Under the pieces are notes generated by a model. It did not search any database. It was not told where the DNA came from and saw only the letters and a list, made by a program, of their open reading frames with translations. 35,302 nt of DNA, from NCBI RefSeq assembly GCF_000003605.2, contig NW_003119429.1, positions 410,162-445,463 on the forward strand, given 5' to 3'. Below are positions 12,001 through 22,214 of the stretch, one piece after another. The translations under genes were made by a program, and so were the position numbers. This DNA comes from Saccoglossus kowalevskii. Lineage: Eukaryota; Hemichordata; Enteropneusta; Harrimaniidae. Each line of letters starts with the position of its first letter. Positions within the stretch are counted from its first letter, which is position 1.

Positions 12001-15000
12001 ATATTGCAATAGTAATAGTAAAATCTAATACAGGACAACTATGTACCTAAAACAAATGAGACGTATATATATTGCACAGCTTTAGTAAAGTGTATAGATA
12101 TTCGAAGCATTTTCCTGTCACAATGTTTGAACTAACTTCGACTTAACATGCGTAGATAAATGGATAGATTTATTTATTAATTATCAATTAATTATCACCC
12201 ATCAGTTTCCCATTGGCAATGATGATGATCGCAGCGATGAGTGCAATGAAGACTGTTCTACGGTAGTGCAGAGGGCGGTATGTGGAAGCGATGGACGCAC
12301 TTACGGCTCAAGATGCGAACTGATGCGAGCCAGATGTCGGGGCAGTACAGCTGAAATACAACATAAAGGAGTCTGCCAAGGTAACACATGCATTTACAAT
12401 ACAAATCTATCACTAGAATAATGTGTCGGATCACTATCATTGCTCAGTCGCACATGTGTTTCTAATAACCATGGCAACGATGTCCAATACGGTTACACCA
12501 TGCCTTTATTTTCGCAATTTAAAATGAACGCTTCTATGCTTTAATCGAATTGATGCCACCAAACTTGTATTATCCTAACTGTTTTGTATAGAGTCGTCGA
12601 GGTGTGAGGCTGAAAGAAAATACAACCAAGAACAGGCAAACCAGGGTCGCCAGGCGGGTCTGTTCATACCAGAGTGCACCGAGGAGGGCAGTTTTAGGGA
12701 GGTCCAATGCTATGCATCCACCGGTTACTGTTGGTGTGTGACTGACCAAGGGAAGCCCATACCGGGGTCATCTGTGCGTTACCAACAACCGCATTGTAAC
12801 GCAGACGACAGTAAGTTAGTACGTTATTTAAAAACGAAGAGTAAACATCAGGATACTAACGTGTTAAAGCACATTACTAACTATACTAAGCAAACTTCAC
12901 GATTTGGGCGCTGTTCCGTTGAAAAATAAGTGCGCTTGTTTTGTTATATACCTATCCAGTAGGTTATGTCCCCCACAAATAAAGTCTGTGTTTATTGGCA
13001 ATGTACTGTACTGTGCTGTACTGTGACTAGTGTTGTTCTGCTTTATTAGGCCGACCAAACAGTAGACAGGGAAAGTCTGCACACAGGAATAAAGGTAAAA
13101 AAAAAGAAAGCCTGCAAAACGTCATTGTACTTTTTCTCTCTCCGCTTATACTGCAATAGTTCCATGCATTCTCACGTGTTTTTTTGTTTTTTTTTGCTAC
13201 CCGGTTTCATTCATCGCCTGCCGCTTTTACCGCTGCGCGTGTTTGTGTGAAGAATGTGTGCACCTGAGTGTGTTGGTTAGCAGCAGTGTTATGGTCACCA
13301 TGCATGCTACCATCACAACTCCCAATGAACGCTTTATAACCTTGAGCAGAGACGGTAGTTTGCTTGCAATATTTACTATCAATACTAATCAAAGCTAGTT
13401 GCCCGAATGCAGGTGCACAGGCTATATTTAGCTGGCTGGCTGGCTTGCCTTGGATACTCACGTAAAATGACGTCATTGTATTCAATTTAAACACTAATAA
13501 TGCTGCATCTTTTAGCATTAATATTAATAATACTTACATTATTATAGCAATAATAAATGGTAACTGTGTTTTTTTTAGTCTGCAGTGAATGCACACCTGG
13601 CGATATGAATCGAGATACAAGTCCCATATAATTACATGAGTGAACGTTGTTCGGTTATTGGTTACTTTCCCGAATCCATTTAACATGCACGCACAAAAAA
13701 AAACGTATTCATATTCCTTTCCACCTTAAGTTGTTACTTTCGTATTTGATTATTTTCTGCTATAATAACTCTCTGTGGTTTCCACTCTTTATTTACAGGT
13801 TGTAGCCAGTCGGAGAGACAAGTCTTCAACAACAACCTAATATCCATATTCAAAGACGAATACGCAAGACTGCCAACGAAACCACCAGCGGCAAATGACG
13901 AAGAGTACGAAGGAAACCCGAGCCTGCAGGCACTGTCGGCAATCGACGAACACGTGGATTCGGTAAACCAAAATGTTATAGACTGGAAATTTTCCGAACT
14001 TGATACGAACGCTGACAGCGAACTCGATAAAAAAGAGTTGAAAACCATCACTAAAATGATTAAAAAAATCGTCGAGCCTCGAACTTGCGCTCGAAATTTT
14101 GCCAAGTATTGCGACTTGGACCAAGATGGCAGCATCACGAACGGTGAATGGGCGGTGTGCCTAGGGGTGGATAACAGTAAGTCATTTATGTACCTCCGTC
14201 TAAGCTTGTACTTGACCGACCGCCATTTTATCATTTGTAGACGAGTTTTTGTTCATCCACCGTTGTTGCTCTCTCTTTCTTCTCTGTTCTTTTCATGTGG
14301 TTCTTTACACGGGATTCCACTAAGGCGGAGATAAGTATGTTACAGATAACATATAAATAAATTAGACACAACGGCGTTTGCGTTTCATTCAAATCCAAAT
14401 AATATGTTGTGATTGGCTGAAACACAAGTTTCTCGGTATACATGTTCACAACCAGATGTACTGGACGTAGACGTTGTACAACCTTAAAAAACCTTGAAAC
14501 ATACAATATCCGATGCCGACATGATTTGTTTTAAATTTGATCATACAAACCACAGTCCCTCTATCGAGGAAATGTGTACAAACCAATGACGTCAATCACA
14601 CACTTATTCTGATTGGTTCGATTCGGGCATTAATGTCAAACATCTATAAACCGATATACCTTGCTTGAGTGGATTCGCCTGTAAAATTAGCCAACGCGAG
14701 TGACATCACTCATAATTAACTATGCTATACTAGCATATGATACAGAAGATGAAACAGAGAGTAGTAGTTTGTCCTTTGATCCAACCCGACCCAACCCCTT
14801 TTTTACCCCCCTCTTACCGCGGATTTTGTCTAAAACACAAACTTTTCCTGTACGTATTAACGTGTTCATCTAATACTGATTTATGTAGATTTGTTTTTCT
14901 CCCAAAAGTATCATAGATTCAACAGATAACGCTACCTCCTCTCTATTACATATATATATATGTGTGTGTTAATTTTTCTCAGTATTTGTCACGTGACCCA

Positions 15001-18000
15001 ATCAATGCATGTATCAAGGTATGTCTCATCTTAACCTTCTTCATAACTAATACCTGTATATCAATCAATCAAATAAATAAATAAATCGATTAGTTAACTT
15101 GAACTTGAATTTTACATGGTTAATCAATGTTTGCAAGACGAGGATGTCCGTGCAAATCGACTACGCCCGATTTTAATTTAAAGAAAAAAAACACCTTCCC
15201 GTCTTCACTATATCCTTTATAAATTAGATATAACAAAGATAGGGAGGGAACCCCGTGGCTCTTCATCGTGAAAAAAAACTCTCTTACCATTTCAAGTTTT
15301 TTTTTAGATGAAGAGCCATGTTCTTTTGTGCCGGGCAAGTGCAAGAGTATTTCGTAGGTTTAGGCTTCATATTCGGTTTGGTTACCTTTGTAAATGTAGT
15401 CTCGTTTCGATTATTCCTTTCTCTTAACGCAGAGGGAGTGATCACAGAACCACAACCCGTGCCCAGTGAAATTCCCCCGGAAATAGGTGAGTATTTTTTA
15501 CTGCATTATTCATGCATTACTGATATATCGTAAAATAACGTATACCTGTTTTCTTGGTCGCCCATAACAATGATAACATGCGTTTTTTATCTGTTATTAA
15601 TCAGTAAAAAAACATAGCACGTTTTCGAACAGTTGTGTGCGTGATCGAACATTTCTAATTTGTGTATAGAATGACAAACGTCACACCGTGAACATATCAC
15701 AGTAACTATATCATATCTTTTTAACCTATGTAGAGGAACCAGAGACGAAACCAGAGCGTATCAGCGATGAGCCTACTCTTGTTGATCGGCAAACTCCACA
15801 AGTTCCGCTTATTCCGATCAAAGGTGAGTACAGGATGATTTTATAGGTGATACCTTTCACGCAGACCCACTCGCATTCACCTCGTCCCGTTAACATAAAC
15901 TGATGTAGACATATGCTCCTGTCGGTCGCCCGGTGTACATCGCCTGGTCACCAAGAACGTATCCTGTCCTTATCAGTCAAGTCTAATGTGAAATGTATTC
16001 AATTTGTAATTCAGTTAGTCTGTAGCCCACTTTTTATTCCCCGTTTCAGGTGCAGACTGAAAAGGGGAGTATAGTTTCTTATTTCGGGTTTCCATCTGTG
16101 ACGTTTCCATTACATCTCTACATCCATTAAATTTTTAGTGGGTCATTTTAATGATTTTCATCCAAAATTACCTCTCCCGTCAACAACTGAGCATGCTCAG
16201 AATAAATAATTCGCTTAGATTGTAATGCTAGGGTTTTCAGTGATGTCATGATCTTGATCTGAATCAGTGACAAAAATGGAAGACAGTCTGGTTTTTGTTT
16301 GGTTTTATGAAAAATTAACGCTGAAATCTTGAAAAAAGTGGTCAGAAATGTTGTTGTATATTATATCTTTAAACTGTAAAAATTGCATTCCATTATAAAG
16401 GGCCATCACTGAAATACCAGGTCACGAAGTTGAATATCAGTGAAAACACTTTACAGTTACTGTTTATAAATCTTGGCCAGGCACATTGACACATGTGGTC
16501 TAAATATAGCCTCAGTTGTCAGGGCTCGTGGATAAATGGGTCGTATCATTACGAATCTCAGTGGAAACTGTAGAGGGGTGTCAGGGCTACATTTTGATGG
16601 AAATTATAGTGGTGGTACTGAAACAAACCCAGGTCCTGGTAATATACAAAGCCCTGAATTAACAAAGAAGTCAAGTTGTTATTAAAGTTACATCAAGGTT
16701 TACTCGGATTTATGAATGCAGTTTCTTGAGCATGTATACATGTATGAGACACAGTTTGGTTGCACTTGTGTACTCTGAGATTTTGGACATGGGTCAATGG
16801 AAGTTTTCAGTTATCAATACAATACTAGATTAAGGGAAACCACTTTATGATGAGTTGTACCCACATAGAGTACATATTAATTCAACTGTTTGCAGATGTT
16901 CCATGTATTATTTTAACATGAGTATTTTATAATTAAATTACGGGGACTGTGTGACATTCATGTCTTGTTAAATTTGATAACCAGAAAATATTATTTCCGT
17001 ATTACTATTATTGGTATTTTTGTTATTACAGAGCATTCTTGTCAGATCGACAGACAAGTGGCTTTAGCAGAAGCTGAAACCGCACCGGACGCCGATATTT
17101 TTATACCTGAGTGCACGTCGGACGGTAAATTCCGGGCGGCACAATGTCACGCTGCGACGCAATATTGTTGGTGCGTACTGGTCGATACGGGGCGGCCAAT
17201 ACCAGGAACGTCGACCCAATATGAAATGCCGGAGTGTGGGACCAGCAACACGCCGAAAGTACCGGACAGGGATATGAAAGGTAGGTTGTCTCCTACTGCC
17301 ATGATGGAATGGCCGTTCTATGTTGCTGCAAAACCAAATAAACCACATGCTTCACCTCCCAGCACCGATGTCGCACAGATGGACCTCATACACTTGAAGA
17401 GAAAACTGCTACGTAAGCTATCCATCGTACTTAGTCGTTATGTAAAAAGGGCAATGTGGGCAACATAAAGAGGGGATTATGATTTATCATAACCCGAAAT
17501 TGTTCAATCTTCGTATTTCTTAGGCTTTGATTATAGTTCCATGCTTTGATCAAGGCCCACGTATTTACGCACTTAATACTGAATTAGCGGTATGTATATG
17601 TAATTCAAAACGGCCGTTCTTATACATGTACCCAGTTCATTATTTCGAGAGAAAAATATAATTTACTATATCAACATGCGCCAATGAAGATGAATAATTA
17701 TTTGCCGTTTTATTTAAATACAGTTATATAATAAAGACTATTGGTGAGCTTATCCAATCAATTAGTTCTAAGCCGCACCACAAGTACAACACTCGATCAA
17801 ACCTATTAGAATAACAGTTTTAGGAAATTTCAAGAGAACGTGCAGGACGGATACTGGTTGAGATATTATTTCAAATTGTGGGACGAATATTGGCAGAATT
17901 TCATTCCCCTTAGGTTTTGGTTGAATCACGTTTCCGGCTTACTAGCATTACAAGACTTCAACCATGACCAAAGTTATCTTCCTGAAGAATGTAGCTGGAA

Positions 18001-21000
18001 ATTTCTATACTGTGGTTCCGTACCGCCGACAAGCGACACATGCAACCAAATATATACGAATATTTTCAGCCATATCATTTTAAAAGGTCTTTTACTCCCC
18101 ACTAAATAATATGGTTAAGTGTGTGTCACATGACTCCAAGTCTCTTGCGACATTGAAAGATTACAAGTAATTGTCTGTGCTGAACCACGTATCTTAGAAT
18201 ACGTCACGGTATGGTTGAATAAGGCAGATGAAGTGGTGTGTTATTGAACAGTGCATTGTATCAACTAGCGATTAAGCATGTTGTATCATTGACATTATCC
18301 TAAAACTGTGCGTATTACCCGGGCTTAATTCTTAAAAAAAACTTGGATGGCGACTGTCGTGTACCTATTCCGAGTTGTCATGACAACAGCTCTAGTATCT
18401 TATGTTACCTACCTATCTACCTACCTACCAAAATTACCTATCCATATACCTACCTGCTCACCTACCTAACACCCAACCAAAACAAACCCAACTATAACAG
18501 TCCAAACCCATGCCACCAATCCCCAAAACATACCTACCTACCACACACCCAAAAAATACACATACACCCACCCACCCACCTACCTGTCTGCCTACAATAC
18601 ACACACCCACCAATCATCCTACGCACGCACGCAACTCCGATCCATCCAAACCATTCTCCCCTTACATCCAACCCACCCTCTTACCTCTCACATTCACGCG
18701 CACAAGCGCAACAACACACACGTATCGAGGACAGAGCATGGCGGGATAGAGGATTTGAACGGAGATGTAATACGAGTAAAAAAAAGTCTTGGCATGTGCT
18801 GCGAATGTCCTTTGACCCAGCACCACTAAGTAGTTTCAGGTTGGGTTTGTAGGTATAGCCTTGTTATCGTAACCCCAGCTATTTGTTGTCAGATGGGGGA
18901 TCTGTAGTCAGTCACATTCCGCGCATTTCCCTCGCAGCTTGAAATCAAATTCCCCCTTCCAGCTACCGTATAAATATTTACGATGTTGGAGAGAGAGAGA
19001 GAGAGAGAGAGAGGCACAGGTGCTTTCATAATCCATGTACAAGACCCTGGGCCGGAAACACCGTCACCTTAAAAATTTCTGTTGGCATGGTGATGACACT
19101 GATCTCCGCGCAGCTTTACGAGCCGTGTAAAAACATCTTGAAGTTTGTTGAGTTGGGAGTTGTCATAACGCGCCGGAGACGACGATATCTCTTGTCTTCC
19201 GGGCTTGTCTCGCTAAACCATTAACTATATGATTCAAATGATATCTCTGTACACGATTATTCTGAGTTGGGGATCTGTTTTGTGTGTGTGCCTTTTTTTA
19301 ATAAGAAACAGTGATTACTATAAAGTGCCGGGTGTCATGTTTTCTGCATTCTTGCGTTATCGACAAGGAGGAATAAAAAAAAACGTATCGCTCATGTGAT
19401 ATTTACGTCACTTAAAAACGTCTTACACGTGTGCGTACTTTAAAAAAATCAGGCGGTATCCTAGCGGGGCTTGAGCAGTTCCCGACTACTCGTAGTACAA
19501 CAAGACCTTTGTCTGACTACCACATGTCGGAGTATTCGCATAATTCAAATGTGACCACTATTGCCCTCACTGAACGCTCGTTTATAGCACGTCGTTTATG
19601 TCAGTTATAATTAAAACGTACACCATTGACGCTGTAATGTGTAAATATTGTTCATCACTTGGGGGATATATAGTTGTCTGCATATTGATATTAAATAACA
19701 TTCAAGTTGGTGTTTATTTATGCGGTATTTTGACGGCGTTTCTCACATGGAAAATGTTTACAGTCATTCGTGTGAGCCGCAGATATTTAGCCGATGCCCC
19801 ACGTCAACGAGTTCTTCAAGTTCTTTGTCAGTCTGAACCGTCCTTGTTCTTGGAAATGTCACGGTCGTGTGTCGCACGGGCACGTTTTTTTTTATCAAGT
19901 TTATTAAAAACTCGGTATTTTTTAGCAATCTGTTTACGCTTTAGGAGTTTCAAAGGTTGGGGCAGTGTGCCAAAGTTCTGGGTTCCCTTGAGATTTGAAA
20001 TGGATTCCTCGAAACATATTAGACGCGCTAGAATATCGTCGATACCCGAAGGCTGACAGATAGAACTGAACTATTCGTAAAACGCGAGTTGACGACATAA
20101 ATTGCTTTAATAGGTGTCTGGCTTGCCATCGCGTTGATTTATATATTGACATTGCGATAAGCGATGGGCACAGGTGTGAATACACAATTGCGAATAACTG
20201 AACATCGTTATAATAACGAGGCCGACTGGTGGAGGGGGGGGGTAATCTTTAGAGAGAGACTGACAATACATTGAAATAAATACCTATTTAACACATGGAT
20301 ATAAATAGCCCGGTCTAAACTTAAACAGTAATGCGATTATAGTCTCTTCTGACCGCCCAATGTGGAGTCTAGGGGTGATAGTTTTTCATTGATAAAGAGA
20401 TGTTTAAAAAATGATTCGTATTTATTTAGTCTTCTAGTCATTCAAGCTGTGATTACGTGGCGTCAACTACGGCATGTCATGCTGGAGACATATTCCCCCT
20501 TTCCCGAGTCACATATTGCAGTTAGACGGGGAAAGCGTGCTCTATGGCAGATATCAATTACATGCTTCTTTCGTTTGTGTTTCAACTTATTGTTATTTTT
20601 ACTCAGGATGTCCCACGGACAAGAAAGAACGTTTTCTCACAAGCCTTTTTGACAAACTGACGACGGACATGGTAGAGAATATGAACGCCCAGGAAGGGTA
20701 AGCGGACAATGAATAATTTAAAATTGCAAATAACACTTCCCGTGGTTACACGATTGGACAACTCTTGGCTCAGTGGAACTCACCATAAGCCGTGCCGAAA
20801 TAGTATGAAACTGGTTTGAACTTGTGTCTGAACTAGAGTGGGTATTGTTCAACACAAAATCCACGGTGTTTTCTCAGGATGCGATACTCACTGAAAATAT
20901 TTATCTATTCACGCGACCACACAAAATGTCTCTCAGTTCAGCACTCCATATTGCGATTTTTTCAATGTCTCTCTATTTACAGCGCCACGGAACCAGACCC

Positions 21001-22214
21001 GAACGACTCTCTTAAAGAAAGTACAGCCAAGTGGAAATTCCGGCAATTGGATCTAAACGGGAACGACTTGATTGACAGGAAAGAATCGGCCAAGTTTAAA
21101 AAGGAAATCAAGTCGCTCAAACCCAAGAAATGTGCGCGAAGTTTTTCACGTTACTGCGATGCCGACGAGGACAGAAAAATCACACTGACAGAGTGGTTGG
21201 ACTGTTACGGCCTAAATAAGGGTAAGATCCAATAAATAATTACTCCACATGGTTACTTACATGTTACCTAGCAACGGTTCATTCTCATGTATTTCATCTC
21301 TTATTTCAGATGAGGAAACAACTACAAGTAGCAAAAGACGGGGTCCCAACCCTTTTAGTAAGTATGCATAGTAACTCATGCAAAACCTTTTTTGTGTGAT
21401 GTCCAATACCTCCCTGCAATAATTTTCATTTTTAGTTTTTAAAAAAAATGCATAATTTTTATGAAGCAAAACACTTGTGGTTTACATTTTTCTTTATTTT
21501 TGTTTTTCCTCTTCTTTTATTACATCAAATCTTTGTACCATGGTTACAGTACAGTGGTTGAATCCAGGTCAGTACTGTAGATCAGTACTAGCATCACCAT
21601 GGTAACACCGCATGTATCCTTTGCATGTTCTTCTGAGGAATTGTTAATTCACTTGTATGTAATGTTTCACCATCCTTCCTCTAGCTGTGACGTGTCACTG
21701 GTGTCCCCCATGTGATTGACAATGGTGTGCCCTGATATACAATATAGTGTTGTGAAGCAATACACGTAGTAATAAATACTGTAAGGGTCTGTGCCATTGT
21801 GAGGGAGGGAGGGTGCAGAAAGTATTTTAACACATAATTACATAAGGCTTTAGTTGATGCTAAGATGCTGCGTAATATTGTTGTTTCTAACATTACTACC
21901 TCCCCTCAACAGTATTAATGGCTATATCCTTTACTGACACTGGAGGTCAACTTAATATATTCATTTTAAAAACCAAAATAGTTTTGCATGGATGACTTTT
22001 TGTATCATGCTACAAATCAAGTGCACTGTACTGAAACAAATTACTTCTTTGATAAAGAATAAATACAAAAGAACTCCATTCTTAAAATGGTTTTGATATT
22101 ATTCAAATAAAAACATTTTACTACAATCAATAGCTGACTTCAACTGCTTTTTTTTTTTTTTTTTTTTAATTTCAACATTATTTCTGTTTGATTTCAGTTG
22201 AGCGACTGACTTAA
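8930..22214 (+). CDS. SMOC: SMOC-like secreted calcium-binding matricellular protein with duplicated TY-EC module (13 coding exons, 572 aa)
   Basis: Spliced model: 8930-9004, 12206-12380, 12592-12810, 13050-13094, 13799-14176, 15308-15346, 15433-15486, 15734-15823, 17032-17280, 20607-20697, 20983-21221, 21310-21357, 22198-22214; 1719 nt including TAA. All introns are GT-AG and all phases join. Domains: signal peptide 1-18; Kazal-like C38-C82; TY C88-C152; EC1 172-297 with two EF-hands; linker 298-358; TY C362-C427; EC2 442-551 with two EF-hands; basic tail. Known SMOC proteins are extracellular matrix/basement-membrane proteins that modulate BMP and growth-factor signalling and bind heparan sulfate; the same role here is inferred from homology. 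EC2 and the domain order fit SMOC better than SPARC, testican or follistatin-like proteins. The oddity is EC1, which sits where the SMOC-specific region normally lies and makes the protein about 130 residues longer than human SMOCs. SMOC-family assignment is strong; strict orthology is not tested. Confidence 0.9.
9005..12205 (+). other. Intron 1 of the SMOC-like gene
   Basis: 3.2 kb between donor GTAAGT and acceptor CATCAG, phase 0. AT-rich with a C run near 11241; open stretches around 9562-9915 look random. First introns often hold enhancers, but none can be identified by eye. Confidence 0.75.
12206..12380 (+). CDS. SMOC: Exon 2: Kazal/follistatin-like domain (residues 26-83)
   Basis: The acceptor at 12204-12205 keeps phase 0 with exon 1; the alternative acceptor at 12233-12234 would give an immediate TGA. 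Acidic residues precede a six-cysteine Kazal pattern at C38, C42, C51, C62, C69 and C82, including the hallmark VCGSDGRTY. The donor is GTAACA, phase 1. Confidence 0.88.
12592..12810 (+). CDS. SMOC: Exon 3: thyroglobulin type-1 domain 1 (residues 84-156)
   Basis: Six cysteines from C88 to C152 with the diagnostic CWCV core and a preceding PEC / VQC pair, as in TY domains of the SMOC and testican families. Acceptor TATAG, donor GTAAGT, phase 1 to 1. Confidence 0.93.
13050..13094 (+). CDS. SMOC: Exon 4: 15-residue basic linker between TY1 and EC1
   Basis: A small symmetric phase 1-1 exon (45 nt) between a pyrimidine-rich acceptor TTATTAG and donor GTAAAA. It encodes an Arg/Lys/Ser/Asn-rich stretch with no fold. 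The fitting phases and open frame support it, but skipping would also keep the frame. Confidence 0.7.
13799..14176 (+). CDS. SMOC: Exon 5: first SPARC-type EC (EF-hand pair) domain, EC1 (residues 172-297)
   Basis: One 378-nt exon encodes a complete EC module. EF-hand loop 1 is DTNADSELDKKE (240-251) and loop 2 is DLDQDGSITNGE (277-288); both have acidic or oxygen ligands at positions 1, 3, 5, 9 or 7 and 12. Four cysteines (C173, C268, C276, C292) have the same CARxF and C-x7-C-x15-C spacing as EC2. Phase 1 to 1. Single-EC SMOCs have no counterpart here. Confidence 0.9.
15308..15346 (+). CDS. SMOC: Exon 6: short Cys-containing linker (residues 298-310)
   Basis: A 39-nt phase 1-1 exon after a strong T-rich acceptor. 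It encodes NEEPCSFVPGKCK, with two cysteines that could pair. The donor GTATTT is weak, but the frame closes at TAG shortly after it, so an exon read here must end there. Confidence 0.6.
15433..15486 (+). CDS. SMOC: Exon 7: Pro/Glu-rich linker (residues 311-328)
   Basis: A 54-nt phase 1-1 exon, acceptor CGCAG and donor GTGAGT. It encodes a Pro/Glu-rich, probably disordered segment. Confidence 0.7.
15734..15823 (+). CDS. SMOC: Exon 8: Pro/Glu-rich linker (residues 329-358)
   Basis: A 90-nt phase 1-1 exon, acceptor ATGTAG and donor GTGAGT. It is rich in Pro, Glu, Asp and Thr and continues the disordered linker between EC1 and the second TY domain. Confidence 0.72.
16536..16685 (+). CDS. Small ORF in intron 8 with an NPGP motif (possible retrotransposon remnant)
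   Basis: Forty-nine codons from ATG to TAA, including GGTETNPGP followed by G. The C-terminal NPGP resembles the 2A-like motifs found near the N-termini of some non-LTR retrotransposons in marine invertebrates, but the usual Asp two residues before the Glu is Gly here. No endonuclease or reverse transcriptase follows. It could be a decayed fragment or chance. Confidence 0.25.
   Translation: MGRIITNLSGNCRGVSGLHFDGNYSGGTETNPGPGNIQSPELTKKSSCY
17032..17280 (+). CDS. SMOC: Exon 9: thyroglobulin type-1 domain 2 (residues 359-441)
   Basis: Six cysteines from C362 to C427 with the CWCV core; the segment PGTSTQYEMPEC closely parallels PGSSVRYQQPHC of TY1. Donor GTAGGT at 17281, phase 1. The frame stays open past this donor to 17468 and holds a second, in-phase donor (GTAAGC at 17413), so a longer form of the exon is possible. 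Confidence 0.9.
18406..18720. repeat. Degenerate ACCT/CCAC-rich low-complexity tract
   Basis: Imperfect runs of CTAC/CTACC and CACCC with almost no G on this strand. The resulting Thr/Pro-rich open frames are artefacts of composition. Confidence 0.7.
18988..19012. repeat. (GA)n microsatellite
   Basis: About 12 GA units within intron 9. Confidence 0.9.
20607..20697 (+). CDS. SMOC: Exon 10: N-terminal part of EC2 (residues 442-471)
   Basis: Begins with Gly-Cys at a phase 1 junction, exactly like EC1. It encodes the amphipathic helical lead of a SMOC EC domain, including FLTSLFDKLTTDMV. The donor GTAAGC gives phase 2, a phase not used elsewhere in the gene. Confidence 0.87.
20983..21221 (+). 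CDS. SMOC: Exon 11: EC2 EF-hand pair (residues 472-551)
   Basis: EF-hand loops DLNGNDLIDRKE (495-506) and DADEDRKITLTE (531-542); in the second, position 6 is Arg instead of the usual Gly. The KPKKCARSFSRYC segment and the cysteine spacing are typical of SMOC EC domains. Acceptor TTTACAG, donor GTAAGA, phase 2 to 1. Confidence 0.92.
21263..21275 (+). promoter_or_regulatory. X-box-like (RFX) motif in intron 11
   Basis: GTTACCTAGCAAC fits the RFX X-box pattern GTNRCC-N(0-3)-RGYAAC with a one-base spacer. Function untested. Confidence 0.35.
21310..21357 (+). CDS. SMOC: Exon 12: Ser/Thr and basic C-terminal tail (residues 552-567)
   Basis: A 48-nt phase 1-1 exon encoding DEETTTSSKRRGPNPF. Acceptor ATTTCAG, donor GTAAGT. 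A basic C-terminal tail also occurs in other SMOCs; heparin binding is only a guess. Confidence 0.75.
22198..22214 (+). CDS. SMOC: Exon 13: last six codons with stop
   Basis: A strong acceptor (polyT tract then TTTCAG) is followed by codons giving I-E-R-L-T-stop in the phase required by exon 12. Short last exons are hard to prove without transcripts. Confidence 0.6.

Larger units (their letters stand above)
17281..20606 (+). other. Intron 9 of the SMOC-like gene
   Basis: 3.3 kb, the largest downstream intron. It contains an ACCT/CCAC-rich low-complexity tract (about 18406-18720), a (GA)n run (about 18990-19012) and open stretches at 17840-18109 and 19598-20056 with no recognisable domain. 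Confidence 0.7.

Noticed and set aside
12233-12234. Alternative acceptor for exon 2
   Set aside because: Joining exon 1 in phase 0 to this site gives CGA then TGA, an immediate stop.
17840-18109. 89-codon ORF in intron 9
   Set aside because: No recognisable domain and no flanking acceptor/donor pair compatible with the phase 1 junction of exons 9 and 10.
18343-18852. Pro/Thr-rich 169-codon ORF
   Set aside because: Translation of an ACCT/CCAC low-complexity tract.
19598-20056. 152-codon ORF in intron 9
   Set aside because: No domain, biased Cys/Phe/Ser composition typical of random frames, and it lies inside a well-supported intron.
21554-21566. Possible microexon between exons 12 and 13
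   Set aside because: A 13-nt stretch between AG and GT can be spliced, but it changes the phase and gives an early stop in exon 13; the simpler direct junction is preferred.
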